A stretch of 64,000 nucleotides of DNA from Rhizopus sp. PT2906 (lineage: Eukaryota > Mucoromycota > Mucoromycetes > Mucorales > Rhizopodaceae): assembly GCA_025529335.1 (NCBI GenBank), contig JAMYHX010000158.1:18797-82796 (forward strand), in the 5' to 3' direction. A program made the translations under genes and the position numbers. The notes below the pieces were generated by a model that saw only the letters and a list, made by a program, of their open reading frames with translations, was not told where the DNA came from and searched no databases. Shown here one piece after another: positions 23,301 to 34,362 of this stretch; positions within the stretch are counted from its first letter, which is position 1, and each line of letters opens with the position of its first letter.

Positions 23301-26300
23301 CAAAGTTGAAGCGTTTGGCTAGTTTATGTGATATAGGACGAGGGAACTTTTTCATGAACTTGCGTAAATGAGAGTTGGGGTTATAAAAAACGATGTTGGC
23401 AATGTTGTCGCATGCATCAAATGGCAATAGCTGAATAAGCTGAATAATGTATTGGTTGGGAATTTCATTAGCTTGAGAAAACAAGGTACAATCAAACACT
23501 AATTCAAAGTTCTTATTGGATGCTCTTTCCAAAGTCTAGGAAATGTTAATCCATTGTATACTATCCATATGTGTTCAAAAACTTACCTGCAATATGTGAT
23601 AAGTAAGCAATTCAAAATCAATAGAGTCTGCAAGCACATGACGACTGATATAGTAAAAGACAGGCCTGTTGGCTTTGGAAACCCCGCCTTCATAGAAAAT
23701 GTTCTTGGATACGATAGGTTCTACACTTCGATGACTGTTGCGTCGCATAAATTCAGCATAGAGCTGATTTGCTGCAGCAAACGTATAACTCCTTAACCCG
23801 TTGAACTCTGGCTTGGTTGTTTCGGGAGGACGGCCTAATTGAGCCATTAGATTTGAAAACTTGTCAAACCCTTGCTTGTATGCAGCTGCACGTTCAGGAT
23901 CCAGGTGCTGACGAATACGACGTGCTGCAATTTCCCTAGAGATGCGCTCCATATTATCAAACAGCACACGGTGTAAACAGTTGTAATCCTTTTGCTCCAT
24001 AGGACGAACTTCAGGTCTTACATCCTCCACAATAGTTCTGCCATCGGGTAAGACGGTCGTAGCAGGTGGTGGTACCTCTGATATCTCTCTCAAAAAGTTT
24101 GTTACTTTGTAAATGTTGTTGGTCAAAAAGTCATTCAAGACAATCATGTATGTCTCTTTTGCACCAAACAAGACGTTATTGGCCAGATTCTGAATGACCT
24201 TGGTAGCAATCAAATGACCACGCTTCATCTCGCGAGATATCACAGTGTTTATCTTGATCAAACCTTCGGACTCAGGGGAAACGATAGCAGGACAGAAGAA
24301 TCGTAAGAAGATAAAGGCACCGACTGCAGTATACATTGCTTCAGGATAACGTTCTCGTACGGACGTAAGGATGCAGTGACAAACCTCTCGAAAAGATCTA
24401 AGGAGGGGGGGGGGATCATGTTAGTAAAAAAACGGCAACAGATCTTATCTAGACTTTACCTGGGTGCCTCGTTTGCAGATTCACAAATGGCATTCAAAAA
24501 CATTTCAGTCGCATTAATGACGTTTTGCTTATTTCGCGACACATCCTCTCCACTACCAACTTTTGATGAGTCCAATTCAAATGTTCTCTCTTCTGGAGGC
24601 TTTTCCGCAAGTTTGGTAAAAACTGGCTGAAGTACTGATCTGACATAATCCGCGCCGTTATGTCTGGCAAAGACAGATAACAGTCGAGTAGCTATACTTG
24701 TTCTTCTTAATAATTCTGTTTCGCTGTCTAAAGAATTAAAGAAAAATATGTTAAGGGGCCTATGCTTTTATGATAAACTCAAATTTACCTGTGTTTTCAA
24801 CTTCTTTGCGAATCACAGCCTTTAAGAGATCCAGTGTCTTCCCTCTAGATGCAAAACAGGCCAAAAGAGCATTTGCTGCATCTTCAATATCCGAAGCAGG
24901 GCAAACATCACAGAGAGATAGAGCGATGTTAAGGTCCATGCTTACAAACATCTAAAGAAACAAAATGAGTTCAAAGGGTAAGCCTTTCAAATTGTGATAT
25001 AGCTTACATCAACCACTTTTTCATATCGATCTGTCATGACAGTCTCAGCCAAAGTTTCAAACTCGGTTCCTTGATTCAAGATATTTGTCAACACTTTCAT
25101 AAATGCCGTACGCATTTGTGGGTCATCGTGGTAACCCATGGATAGTGAATACTTTAGACCAGCATCAACATTGGCGCTTAAAAGATTTGACATGGCCAAA
25201 ATGGTGCTTTCTTTTAGTGGAGCCAAGTAAGTGGACATACTTCCTTTACTCTTCATATTGGTCTGTTCTGTGTAAGGTCGACGACTAAGCGCATCTCCTT
25301 CAGTGGCCGTCTCGGAATCTCTGCATCGATTAAGTAGCTTGAGAAAGAAGGTAAAGTATTTGAAAAAGATTCTGCTCTTCACAGGTGTTGAGTCAACATC
25401 ATGAATCGGGTCGGGAGATTGAAGAGGAAGTTGATGAAGCAGGCCAACAATGGTGTTCAAACATGCTAGATCGAGTTCTCTATGCAGTTTTTCGCCTTGT
25501 GCTGATTCAAAACTAGAGTATTGAGATGATAAATCAGGTTTCTAAAACGCGTTAGAAAAGATAACCTGCGCTATAAAAAGTGGGTTTACTCGTCATCTTA
25601 CCAAAGAAAAATCGCTTGTCCATTCTACAATGATCTCCAGTAACTTGTTACGCAGCCTGAATTCTTGTCGTAAGGTAATTTTATCCTTCTTCATCATCAA
25701 CACTTCAACAAGCTGACAAAACTTAATCTTTATCTTCAAGGCAGATTGACTATTTCCCAATTTATTCAAATACTTTGCATATTGATCAATTAAGCCACTA
25801 AAGTCCACTGTCAACAAGTTCTCATAACTTCCTTCCATGCGATCCAAAATGAGTTTCAGGACACTGATGGCCTGTTCGACAAATAATGTGTTGCTCGCGC
25901 TGCAGATAGGGTCTCCGTCGGGTCCAAAGTATTTTGAGAGTACTGTTTCCATGTATCTGAAGAGGACTGAATAAAGGGCTGGCGATAAATCTGTGCCGAG
26001 AATTTCCTTGACCCATTCTCGAATCATGATATTATCACATAGTAATAAATCAACCATATCCACAACAAACCTGTTAACCATCGCTGATGATTCACTTGGT
26101 GCCGAGACGCGTCTAACTGTCATGCTATCGCCAAATGCAGAACGTGTACCTGAAGGTGATGTCGGTGTAGATGGTCCAACGTCCGCCATGAGGCAAATAC
26201 CACCGAGGGCGGCAAGAAAACCTGCATAGTTTTGCCATTCAGATGACTTGTCGTCGTCTAAAATAATCGTCGTGACGTTACTGGGTGAAGGGTCCGTCCT

Positions 26301-29300
26301 GTTGTTCGAGGCATGATTATTCGTTTGTCGACTCGAAGCCGTTGGATTTCGTAGTTTGTCGTGCCAAGCAGTTGGTGCATTTCTTTTCGTGTTGTATGGA
26401 TGTGGTGATAATTCTAGAGCTTCGTCCTTGGATTCTTCATAAGGCTTTGTCATGGCAGGTATCATATATTTCCATCGTTTATAGACCTCCTCCCACGCAG
26501 CAAGGTTGCCTGGCGCATAGTGAGTCATCATTCGTAGTAAGCGACGAATTTGCTTTTGTTGAGATTTGCGGCCGGTAACAATACTATTGTTGGAGGAAAG
26601 TTCGTGGTAGATAGGCAAGTTTTCTACGACCATTAATACAGCTTGATGAGGATCATCGATGCAGTCGGTCAATTGAGCTTCTTCACAGATATGCCCAAAG
26701 CAAGTGATTGCAGAAGAACATATTTCTATATCAGAAGAGCACAATAAGACCAAGAGTGCAACCTCAAGACCAATAGATGCTTGAAGTCGTTCTTTTGCAT
26801 CTGATCCTTGCATAGAGACATCCTATCATGAAATGAATAAGCGTATTGCGAAACTTTCTTTTTTCTTTTTTCTTTGTTTTTACCTGATGCATTCTTAAAA
26901 ACTCATTTCTGGATTCAAACAACTTCTTTAGTAATTCCAACAAACGCTTTATGCCATCATCTCGTTCTCTTGTATCTAGCAGTTGCTTAGCAAGTGTCAG
27001 CACAACCTGAGAAGAGATTTTCCAAAACGATTCCATAAAATTGGGTGACGATCCCCATTCGAGAATATAATCTGGAGAGTGCAACTTAAATAGACACATA
27101 GCGGCCGCATCCCTGACATACTGATCCTGCTCACGAAGACAGTTTGTGATGGCAACCATTGCCATTGCATTCTGCTTTAACCGATCCTCGTTATCACCCT
27201 ATTTAAGCACACATAGATGAGTTTAATATGAAGAATAGCAGTATGTCTACTTACGCGAATGGCTAGCTTAGGATCTGTTTGATACAAACGGAGCATGTCC
27301 AAGATGAGTTCTAGCCTTTCATTATTCTGATCCACACGAACAGTGTTTTCTTTTTTGAACTTTTTATCATTGGCGTTTATAATGTTTTGTTTTCTACTGT
27401 TGGATGTTGTCATAGCGTTATTCATTTCAAGCTTGGAAAAGTCTTTGCTTGCAAATTCAATAAATAACTTTCTAAGCGGACCAGCCAGTGAATCATACAG
27501 TGTGGCAATCGAAGGGTTCCAAGGAAGCTTGTTTTCTTCAGATGCGATAACTAAGCATGCCTTGACTAAACTGATTTTAAAAAGAGTAGGCGCACGGTTA
27601 TCTAAGCAGGAAGGGAATAGATTGCGTAACGCGTTTCGTGGATTGAGTCGAAACATGGCCACCAAACAATCAGCCAAGAGTGTGCGATGATCAATGATAA
27701 TACCAAGTCCGCTCATTAAGCTATCTGCAATCAGGGGCTTTTCTGGATCAAACAGTTGTGTTCTCAGTTCATGCTCAATATCAGGTACGATATGACGAAG
27801 AGCAGAGGAATCTATCTTGGATACATACGTTGCGGCCTTACAGATATCCACATAACATATAGCAGCCAATTCTGCCATACGTCCTGACTTTAGTGAAGAT
27901 TTAAGTGCTGATAAAAATAGAACCTTTTTTGAGTTGATCGATCTTCCTGTATCAGGGGTATCTAATGAACATAAGATATCTGGGCATAACACCAAGAGCA
28001 TTGTCTGTAATGGCCATAGAATTGCCTTCTTTCTGGTTGTATCTGCTAATGATAAACAAGTCTCGAACAACACGTCTGGTCCACCCTCTAGTCTCTTTTG
28101 GCTCTGACATAGCTGCATAAACTCGCTTGGATAAGTCTCGATCCATCCCCAGATAGCTCTACGTAAGATAGCTGCTACAATTAATTGTGTCGACTTTTTT
28201 AAATGTATAAAGTTATTGCAAAACTCTATAAAAAAGATAGTTTAATGACTTGACATAAAGACTAATCTCTTGTTTTACCTGACAAGACAGTAGCCAAGCG
28301 CTTTGAGTTGAGTGAGCAACATTCTAATAGTCTCATATCAGATGTCTCAGGATTTTCATCACTTGTGGTCGAAAGATAGAGTATACGTGCTTTAATCTTT
28401 GAGAATACAATGTTCCAATTACTAGCGCTCAAGTAGGTGATGACTTTGCTCGACGCTTTATAGATATCCAACACAATATCTGCTGATGTTCTTGCAATGT
28501 TACTTGGTGTATAGTATTCGGTACGTGTTATCTGAGTGACATGATTTGTTGCTTGACCATATTCTTTTTCTTCCAAAATGGTCGTTTGATGCATAATACG
28601 GGACATGACGTTCATGATAGACTTTGCAAGTGCGTCCTCAAAAGGGGGTGGATCATCCATTTCGAGAGGTAAAGGGCCCTCGTTCAGAGACCATCGACTG
28701 CTGCTGTTATGAGTAGCACTATCAAAACTGCGAACTGATCCTTCATAGCCATTTTTTACAGAGTATGCTCTCCCAGAACTACTTTCATATTTTAAATCTT
28801 TCATGTACTGCCAGTGATGTTGCATACAAGCTGAGAGTAATCGTAAGACAAATAGCTGTGATTGTAAATTTTCTTGAGGAACATAGTCTTCATTGGAAGC
28901 CATCTATATTTATATATATATATATATATATTCTCGAGATAAGTATTGAGATAATAATAATAATAAGGATAATATACCTTGATTCCATCTAATAGATTCA
29001 GTAGAGTAATTGTCACTGTCGGTAATCTAAACTTTGATAATTCAATCAGGGCAGCAACTACAAGATATGAGTGAATAGATTTAAAAAAGGTTATTACTAT
29101 TATTACCTCTGAAAATGATGAATAATGATGTAAAGTGTGAATAATAAAGGTTAGAATACATTTATCAACATTATCCACAACTCACGTTTGATTGACTATA
29201 GGATCATTTTCTAACGCATCCAACTTCTTTCCACTATTGCTAGGCAACTACATAATTAAATCAATTCCATGTTGTCCATTTTTTACAAGTTGTATTATGT

Positions 29301-29356
29301 ACCCTAACAAGTATACGATTCACTAAGCTTGCAATAAGTTTTGTGTCTGGGCTCAT
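20310..29356 (-). CDS. Neurofibromin/Ira-type Ras GTPase-activating protein
   Basis: Eighteen exons encode about 2692 residues. Exon starts: 29356, 29247, 29108 (micro), 29057, 28903, 28225, 27198, 26822, 25541, 24951, 24727, 24397, 23535, 23184, 22828, 22553, 22232, 21517. Matching ends: 29303, 29186, 29107 or 29098, 28978, 28279, 27255, 26884, 25602, 25008, 24789, 24460, 23587, 23235, 22877, 22609, 22279, 21572, 20310. The size and colinearity match human neurofibromin (about 2820). The Ras-GAP domain (about 1340-1560) has the arginine-finger segment LLRRTSIATR, a SFREVCHCILTSVRERYPE block and FLRFFCPAIVSPE. The Sec14-like/PH-like module follows (about 1650-1850), then HEAT-like helices. 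N-terminal blocks such as KLCQLVEV-like FCQLVEVLMMKKD also align. It turns off Ras at the membrane, controlling cAMP/PKA and morphogenesis in fungi. All junctions are in phase. The micro-exon is the only ambiguous part. Confidence 0.94.
28905..28931. repeat. (TA)n stretch in a RasGAP intron
   Basis: TA repeat just upstream (in transcript sense) of the acceptor before the exon that starts at 28903. Confidence 0.8.
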
Positions 29357-30871
29357 TATAGCATTAAATTACAAAGTGTGTGAATCGAATGAGAGGATCT
29401 TTATGGAAAGAGAGAATAAAAAAAAAGCAACAGTTGTCTGAAGTAAAAGGAAAGGAAAGATTGTTACTGAAAAAAAAAGGGAAAAGAAAAGAAAGAAAGA
29501 GCGGCCAAACGATTCTCCACTTTTCTATATTTTTTATTATTACTATTTGTGTCTGCGTACATTTGACCTCGGAGCTCATATGAAGACCACAAAAAAAAAA
29601 AAAAAAAAAAAAAAAAGGCCCATTCTTATTAAACTCGAGTCTTTTTAAAAAGACAACAGTAAAGTACTCAAAGTCTATGATGAGGATTGATGGATCGTCA
29701 TGTTTAAACTATCCCCCTTTTTCTCTCGATCTCGATTCGATGTGAGACCCTCACTCTGAGTTCAAGAGTAACAGTAAATTCAGTATGTCCCTTTAGTATT
29801 CCAATCGCTCTTTTTCCTCTTTAGTCATGATGAGTTTTCTTTTTTTTTACAAAATGCAGCGTGTTACGTTTTCATACTTTGGCATGAAAGGTACCAATGA
29901 AATAAGCTGTTATTGTGTACACAAAATGTCAAAATTCGCGCCGATTTGAATATAAGCCGATTACTAACATCAGTAGACTCAACTAATGAAGTTGCCTGAT
30001 ATTTCTTGTTTCTCGTCGGGGATCTCCTTAATCGTGATCATAAGTAGTAAGAAAAAGAAAGAGAGATAGAGAGATAGATGAGAGGGAAACAGGTATATAG
30101 AATAACCTCGACAATTCTTCTCTTCATAAAACCTTAAACCATCTTGTACGTTTAGTAAATGATCTGACTTGTATGATCATTGAAGAACAAAGTGGAGTAA
30201 TGGTAACAATAGCAACGATGAGGAAGAGGGGAGTCAAACATTACGGCTAACTAAGCATTTGATATTCTCTTTATGATCTATTCAACCATGTACTCATCAC
30301 AATGTCACGTTGTTTATGCTTTTAAAGGAGTGTTGCTTAAGATTAAGAAAAAAAGCAATTGGGAATTTCTTGGAACCTAATAGAGAAAGTGCGGGGAGAG
30401 GGAATAGAAAAGGAGGAAGATGTAACTCAGATATGCTTATAAGGGTTCTTACAAGAGTATACGGCCACTCCTTATTATCTAATAAATTAAATGATTTACC
30501 ATGCATAAACTTGCAGATCGACACGTATTCTTTTAAAGAAGTTCAATATGAAAAAAAGAGCTTATTTTACTGCTACCTTTCTCTTGGTGCATGTGTGTAA
30601 CCAATCGTTATCGGGGTTACTAACTTATGGAAAAATGAAATATGATGTAAACGATAAAAGGAGGGGGAAAGAGAAACAAAGACGACAAAAGGGAAAGGAG
30701 GCATCGAGATAGAATTGCTTAAATAAGTGGGAGACAAGGAATAAAAGAAACATAAAGAAAGGAAAGAGAGATAGAGAATAACATCATATCATAGACATTT
30801 AAATTCAGACATTGTTAGTTTTTATTTGGACCAATTGAAGACTTCTTTGTCCATAAGCTGATAACAACTAT
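29357..30871. other. Gene-poor AT/purine-rich region
   Basis: No gene seen. It has a 26-base A run at 29591-29616 and long purine-rich tracts (about 30040-30090, 30370-30420, 30655-30780). It marks the left edge of the repeat-derived segment that continues to about 36 kb. Confidence 0.45.
29591..29616. repeat. Poly(A)/poly(T) tract
   Basis: Twenty-six consecutive A residues near the RasGAP 5' flank; could be a nucleosome-excluding promoter tract. Confidence 0.85.
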
Positions 30872-31129
30872 TTAGCGTTTATACCTACTTCTTTTTGTGA
30901 TGATTAACTCACCACAAACATGCCTTATAATTTGTATTAAGTAAAATATGAACTTTTGTTCAAATTGGCATAGGTAAATCACTACAAGCCCACCACTCTC
31001 GCAAAGGTTGTAAATGAATCCATCAGGGCGGTGATACGTACCAAATAGATCGTCACGGCCATCCAAAGATAAGCTTGGAAATCGATCTTTGAAATATAAA
31101 CCAGAAATAAGCAGAATCAAGAATAGCAC
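30872..31129 (-). pseudogene. Degenerate coding fragment, unrecognised
   Basis: A minus-strand frame whose middle (FPSLSLDGRDDLFGTYHRP, then DGFIYNLCESGG) has clear protein character, but it starts without convincing promoter or splice context and ends in low-complexity sequence. It lies beside the Fanzor-like gene on the same strand and is probably a repeat-family remnant. No function assigned. Confidence 0.3.
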
Positions 31130-31408
31130 GTATCCTTTATGAGAATTAGATAGGAATAAGGGTTAGGATAAGAATAAAGATAACGTTTATTGAATAGAAA
31201 TATTTGGGCTATTTATATGTTATAGAAATACTGATTAGGTAAATGAACTACCAGTTCCAAAATTGAGACACAAACAAATGTAATTAGTAAAACATTCAAT
31301 GATATGAAAAAATTTCACTTACAAAATATCAAATATTCAAAGTAATAAATATTTGTTGCTGTTAAGCAATCAGTACAAGTTAATAAATTATCAAAGAAGA
31401 CTTATCTT
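31130..31408. other. 3' flank of the Fanzor-like ORF
   Basis: No coding sequence seen. AT-rich. In TnpB/Fanzor elements the guide (omega) RNA normally overlaps the nuclease 3' end and runs into such a flank, so this is the place to look for one; no structure could be proven by eye. Confidence 0.3.
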
Positions 31409-32590
31409 TCAAAAAGTATTACTGTCATCGACAGCAGGCCAATCTTCGTTTGCAGTAAAGAAAAAAGCGGCATTCGTTTTAAACTTATTAGTGTTAGATT
31501 GACTGACTTGCGGATCAAATTGAGGAAAGGTTGCATAAAAAAGGAATGTTGCTAAACCGGAAAGACCAATTACCATTGCAGATAATGTATCTCTTCCTTT
31601 TACAGCCTTTTTTGCTTGAACAGAGACACAACTTGGGTTGTCACAGATAAATGTGCCATTAATTGTTCGTAATCGTCTTGCGCCATTCTTGTAAACCGTT
31701 TGCAGTGGATGAGACGGTTTTTGAAAGCAATAGATACACGTTTGGGAGGTATTGTGTTCGCTCGTTATACATACAGAGGTATACAGACTATGCTTCAAAG
31801 GTTTCCAATGACCACCGTATCGCATGTATCCTTTGATTCGTGAACCTATACCTAAACCACGGTCACCAACAAACATGATATGTTTTACCTTTCTAGAAGA
31901 TGTAGCATATCTGCGTTCATCTGAGCAAAGTCTATCAGTGTATTTGCGTTTTTGTAACTCGTAAGCCCTTTTTTGCTTCAGTCGACTTGGCAAGTAGTGG
32001 AAATTTCGTATAATATGTTTATGTTCAATATATGTATTATGTAATTCATTTAAGTGTTCAAGGCTTCTAGTACTAGTCGTATCAACTTTGCTTAAAAGGG
32101 CCTCGGTTTCCATCACTTGTCGTTCTATATCAATAGTGTTTTTAGCATGTTCAAGCTGTTTTCTATATTTTTGTGCACCGTTTTTGTAGTCAACTTCAGA
32201 TGCATGAACCTTGTATGGCTTCGGTAACTGCATGTATGGGAACATTTGAATAGTGAATTCACTTGTTTCTTGTTCTGAAATGTAATGATTGAGCATGTTA
32301 ATCTTAGTAACAGCACGATTCATTATATCACTATCAACATTACCTTCTTCTGACAGGTTTTCTAAGGCAGAGTACTTATTATATAGATTAAGATGGAATT
32401 TAAATCTCTTTATATCAAAGCCAACAGTTTCTGTCATAGTAGCAAGACCACTATCAGTACCCGAAAATGTAAGACTGTTATGATTGACTGAGAGTCTGTA
32501 AGAAGGAACTGTGCTACTACTGTTTGTTGGAGAAGCATCTGCATGTGTATCATCGTTTGTAGGATCACTACCTGACGTTCCTGTAATCAT
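31409..32590 (-). CDS. Fanzor-like (eukaryotic TnpB) RuvC nuclease, N-terminally reduced
   Basis: An open 393-residue frame. Residues about 36-60 hold a RuvC-I-like strand with GTDSG (Asp46). A long helical insert (about 100-235) follows, then MFVGDRGLGIGSRIKGY (about 239-255). Next is SEHNTSQTC with Glu278, the alternative catalytic Glu position reported for Fanzors. A TnpB-type zinc finger has C285-x2-C288 and C316-x4-C321, and the RuvC-III-like GRDTLSAMVIG holds Asp334. Fanzors are transposon-carried, RNA-guided DNA nucleases. All candidate catalytic and zinc residues are present, but the usual N-terminal WED/REC lobe (about 150-200 residues) is missing from this frame. Immediately upstream, in the same frame after one TGA, lies a decayed Crypton-type recombinase. 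Family assignment is by motif order from memory, without a search; activity is unknown. Confidence 0.7.
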   Translation of the reverse strand: MITGTSGSDPTNDDTHADASPTNSSSTVPSYRLSVNHNSLTFSGTDSGLATMTETVGFDIKRFKFHLNLYNKYSALENLSEEGNVDSDIMNRAVTKINMLNHYISEQETSEFTIQMFPYMQLPKPYKVHASEVDYKNGAQKYRKQLEHAKNTIDIERQVMETEALLSKVDTTSTRSLEHLNELHNTYIEHKHIIRNFHYLPSRLKQKRAYELQKRKYTDRLCSDERRYATSSRKVKHIMFVGDRGLGIGSRIKGYMRYGGHWKPLKHSLYTSVCITSEHNTSQTCIYCFQKPSHPLQTVYKNGARRLRTINGTFICDNPSCVSVQAKKAVKGRDTLSAMVIGLSGLATFLFYATFPQFDPQVSQSNTNKFKTNAAFFFTANEDWPAVDDSNTF

Positions 32591-34362
32591 CTGTCAACTA
32601 AAGTCCAAACCTTGCTGAAAGAAACCAACCATGAACTGCTGAATCGTGCTGTTAATTTGTTCCTTGTACTTCTCGGCGTTGTTCTTATTTTCAGCTATTA
32701 AAGCCTGAACATCTGTTGATAAAACAATGATTCTAGTCCATACAGCAGATGTTAACTGAGGCTTCTTGGTTTGCTCTTCTGGATATATATTCTCAACAAT
32801 CCATAAAATAAAATAGCAAAACTTTCAGCTCTTGAAAAGGTTCCATAGCAGCACGAGGGAGGAAATAACAGCGGCTACGCGCTTAGCTTACTTAGGTGAG
32901 TTATTAAGATGACAACCTACCGTACGATCTTTGCCCCAGCGAACCATCCGTCTTTGTTGGTTTTCAGAAACCATATCATCATTAATCAAGTTAATATACT
33001 GCCACGATTGATGTGAGTAACTTCGAAGGAGTGAATCCCCGCTGTATTAAGAGCCTTCTTGTACGTCTTGTACTGTTTTTGATAGGTGATTTCGTCAAAG
33101 CAATTTCGGCTATTCAAGACAAGATGCCATATCATTTTCGCCGTGTCCAGATATTACAGTCGTTCCACTGCCAAAATGAGGATTTACTAAAAAAGTTATT
33201 GGTTGTTTGAAGTTAATTTTGCGGATTGTGAGCTACTTCTTTATAGCAAAAAGGATCGAATTTTTCGTCTATAACGTCCATAGCTTCATTTGCATTCTCA
33301 TCGTAAATATTCACCTTGCCGTCTTCTTTAAAAAACTTTGCTTTGGAAATCTTTTGAATTTCCGCATTTAGAGGCTGCCAACCAGCCCTTTTTTTTCAAT
33401 ATTTTGTGTTATATATTATTATTCTATGCCTGTATTTTATTATATAAACATTACAGATAATACATATTATAAAGACTTTCTTTTAATATTTGATTTTTAT
33501 TACAAAAAAGTGGTGTTAATTACTGATATTGTTGTTAGACTCTTTAGTTACTGATCTTCACTTATCAAGGGAAGCATGTATCCAAAAGTGATCGTTGCAA
33601 CCAAATCAATGCATTCTGATATCCTTTATCTTCTAGTACAAGCGAGAACAGATCAGCAAGCTGCATCCCAAGCACTGTTTGGCTACAACAAAGCATGGCA
33701 TGACTGATCAAAAAGCAGAATCTGTCTCTGCAGCCAAGATGATCATTCTTCTCAGTCAAGAAATAACTACTAACTTTTTCCAACTCTTGTTTGATGTAGC
33801 CGCCATTCAATGTATTTTATCCTCGATCTTCAAAATTTTGCTTCTTACTCTTGACCTTTTCTTTTTTGAGAATATCAAGAAAAGTCCTAACGAGGGATCT
33901 TTTTGCAGGGCCATGGGAGTTTAAGCCAGGTGCCTTTTGCTTGCTATACATGTCTGCAATAGCTTTGACATAGACGAGGACTGACTCTCTGCCTAGAGCA
34001 ATAGGGGCATCATCTGGATTTCTTCTAAGCTTTCGGCCTCGCTTCATGACATATTCTGCAAGGAAATAGTTAAGCTTTTGGTCAGTGACGATCTCTCCAT
34101 CACCGAATCTTTGCTCAAGGCACCATTTCTATGTTTAAACAACATAGTTAGATTTTCAAACCTTTTCTTTATAATTATTTTCTAGAATTACCTTCCACTC
34201 TTCTTGTTTGGCTGAATATGCCTTAATAGTGTACACATGCCGATGAGTCACATTTTGAGCAATGATCATTTGGTTGCTATAGTACATAGCTGAATTGTTG
34301 TCAATCATGCGCTAAACACACTCATCATTGACAGTAAGACGATTGTCCATTTGGTTTTTCAT
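32591..34362 (-). pseudogene. Decayed Crypton-type tyrosine recombinase
   Basis: Successive minus-strand pieces line up with the Crypton/Ndc10-like tyrosine recombinases of Mucoromycota. An N-terminal piece (34362 to about 33817) includes AYSAKQEEW, an intact small intron (34130-34191) and RRNPDDAPIALG...VLVYVKAI. A second piece (33810-33565) has RDRFCFLISH and LADLFSLVLEDKG. A catalytic-region piece (about 33130-32880) has YKKALNTAGI, THINRGS and QQRRMVRWGKDRT, then CYFLPRAAMEP. A C-terminal piece (32840-32594) ends just before the Fanzor-like ORF. Decay is clear: in-frame stops (for example TAG at 34312-34314, TAA after FEDRG, TGA at 32594-32596), several frameshifts, and AT-rich filler around 33400-33550. 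Such enzymes integrate circular elements by tyrosine-based strand exchange. This copy cannot make a working enzyme. Confidence 0.72.

Noticed and set aside
31150..31170. Telomere-like AAGGGTTAGG
   Set aside because: A single short match inside AT-rich DNA, with no tandem repeat; also seen once near 63895.
33013..33210. Plus-strand open frame of 65 codons
   Set aside because: It is the antisense shadow of the Crypton recombinase active-site region, whose motifs read on the minus strand.
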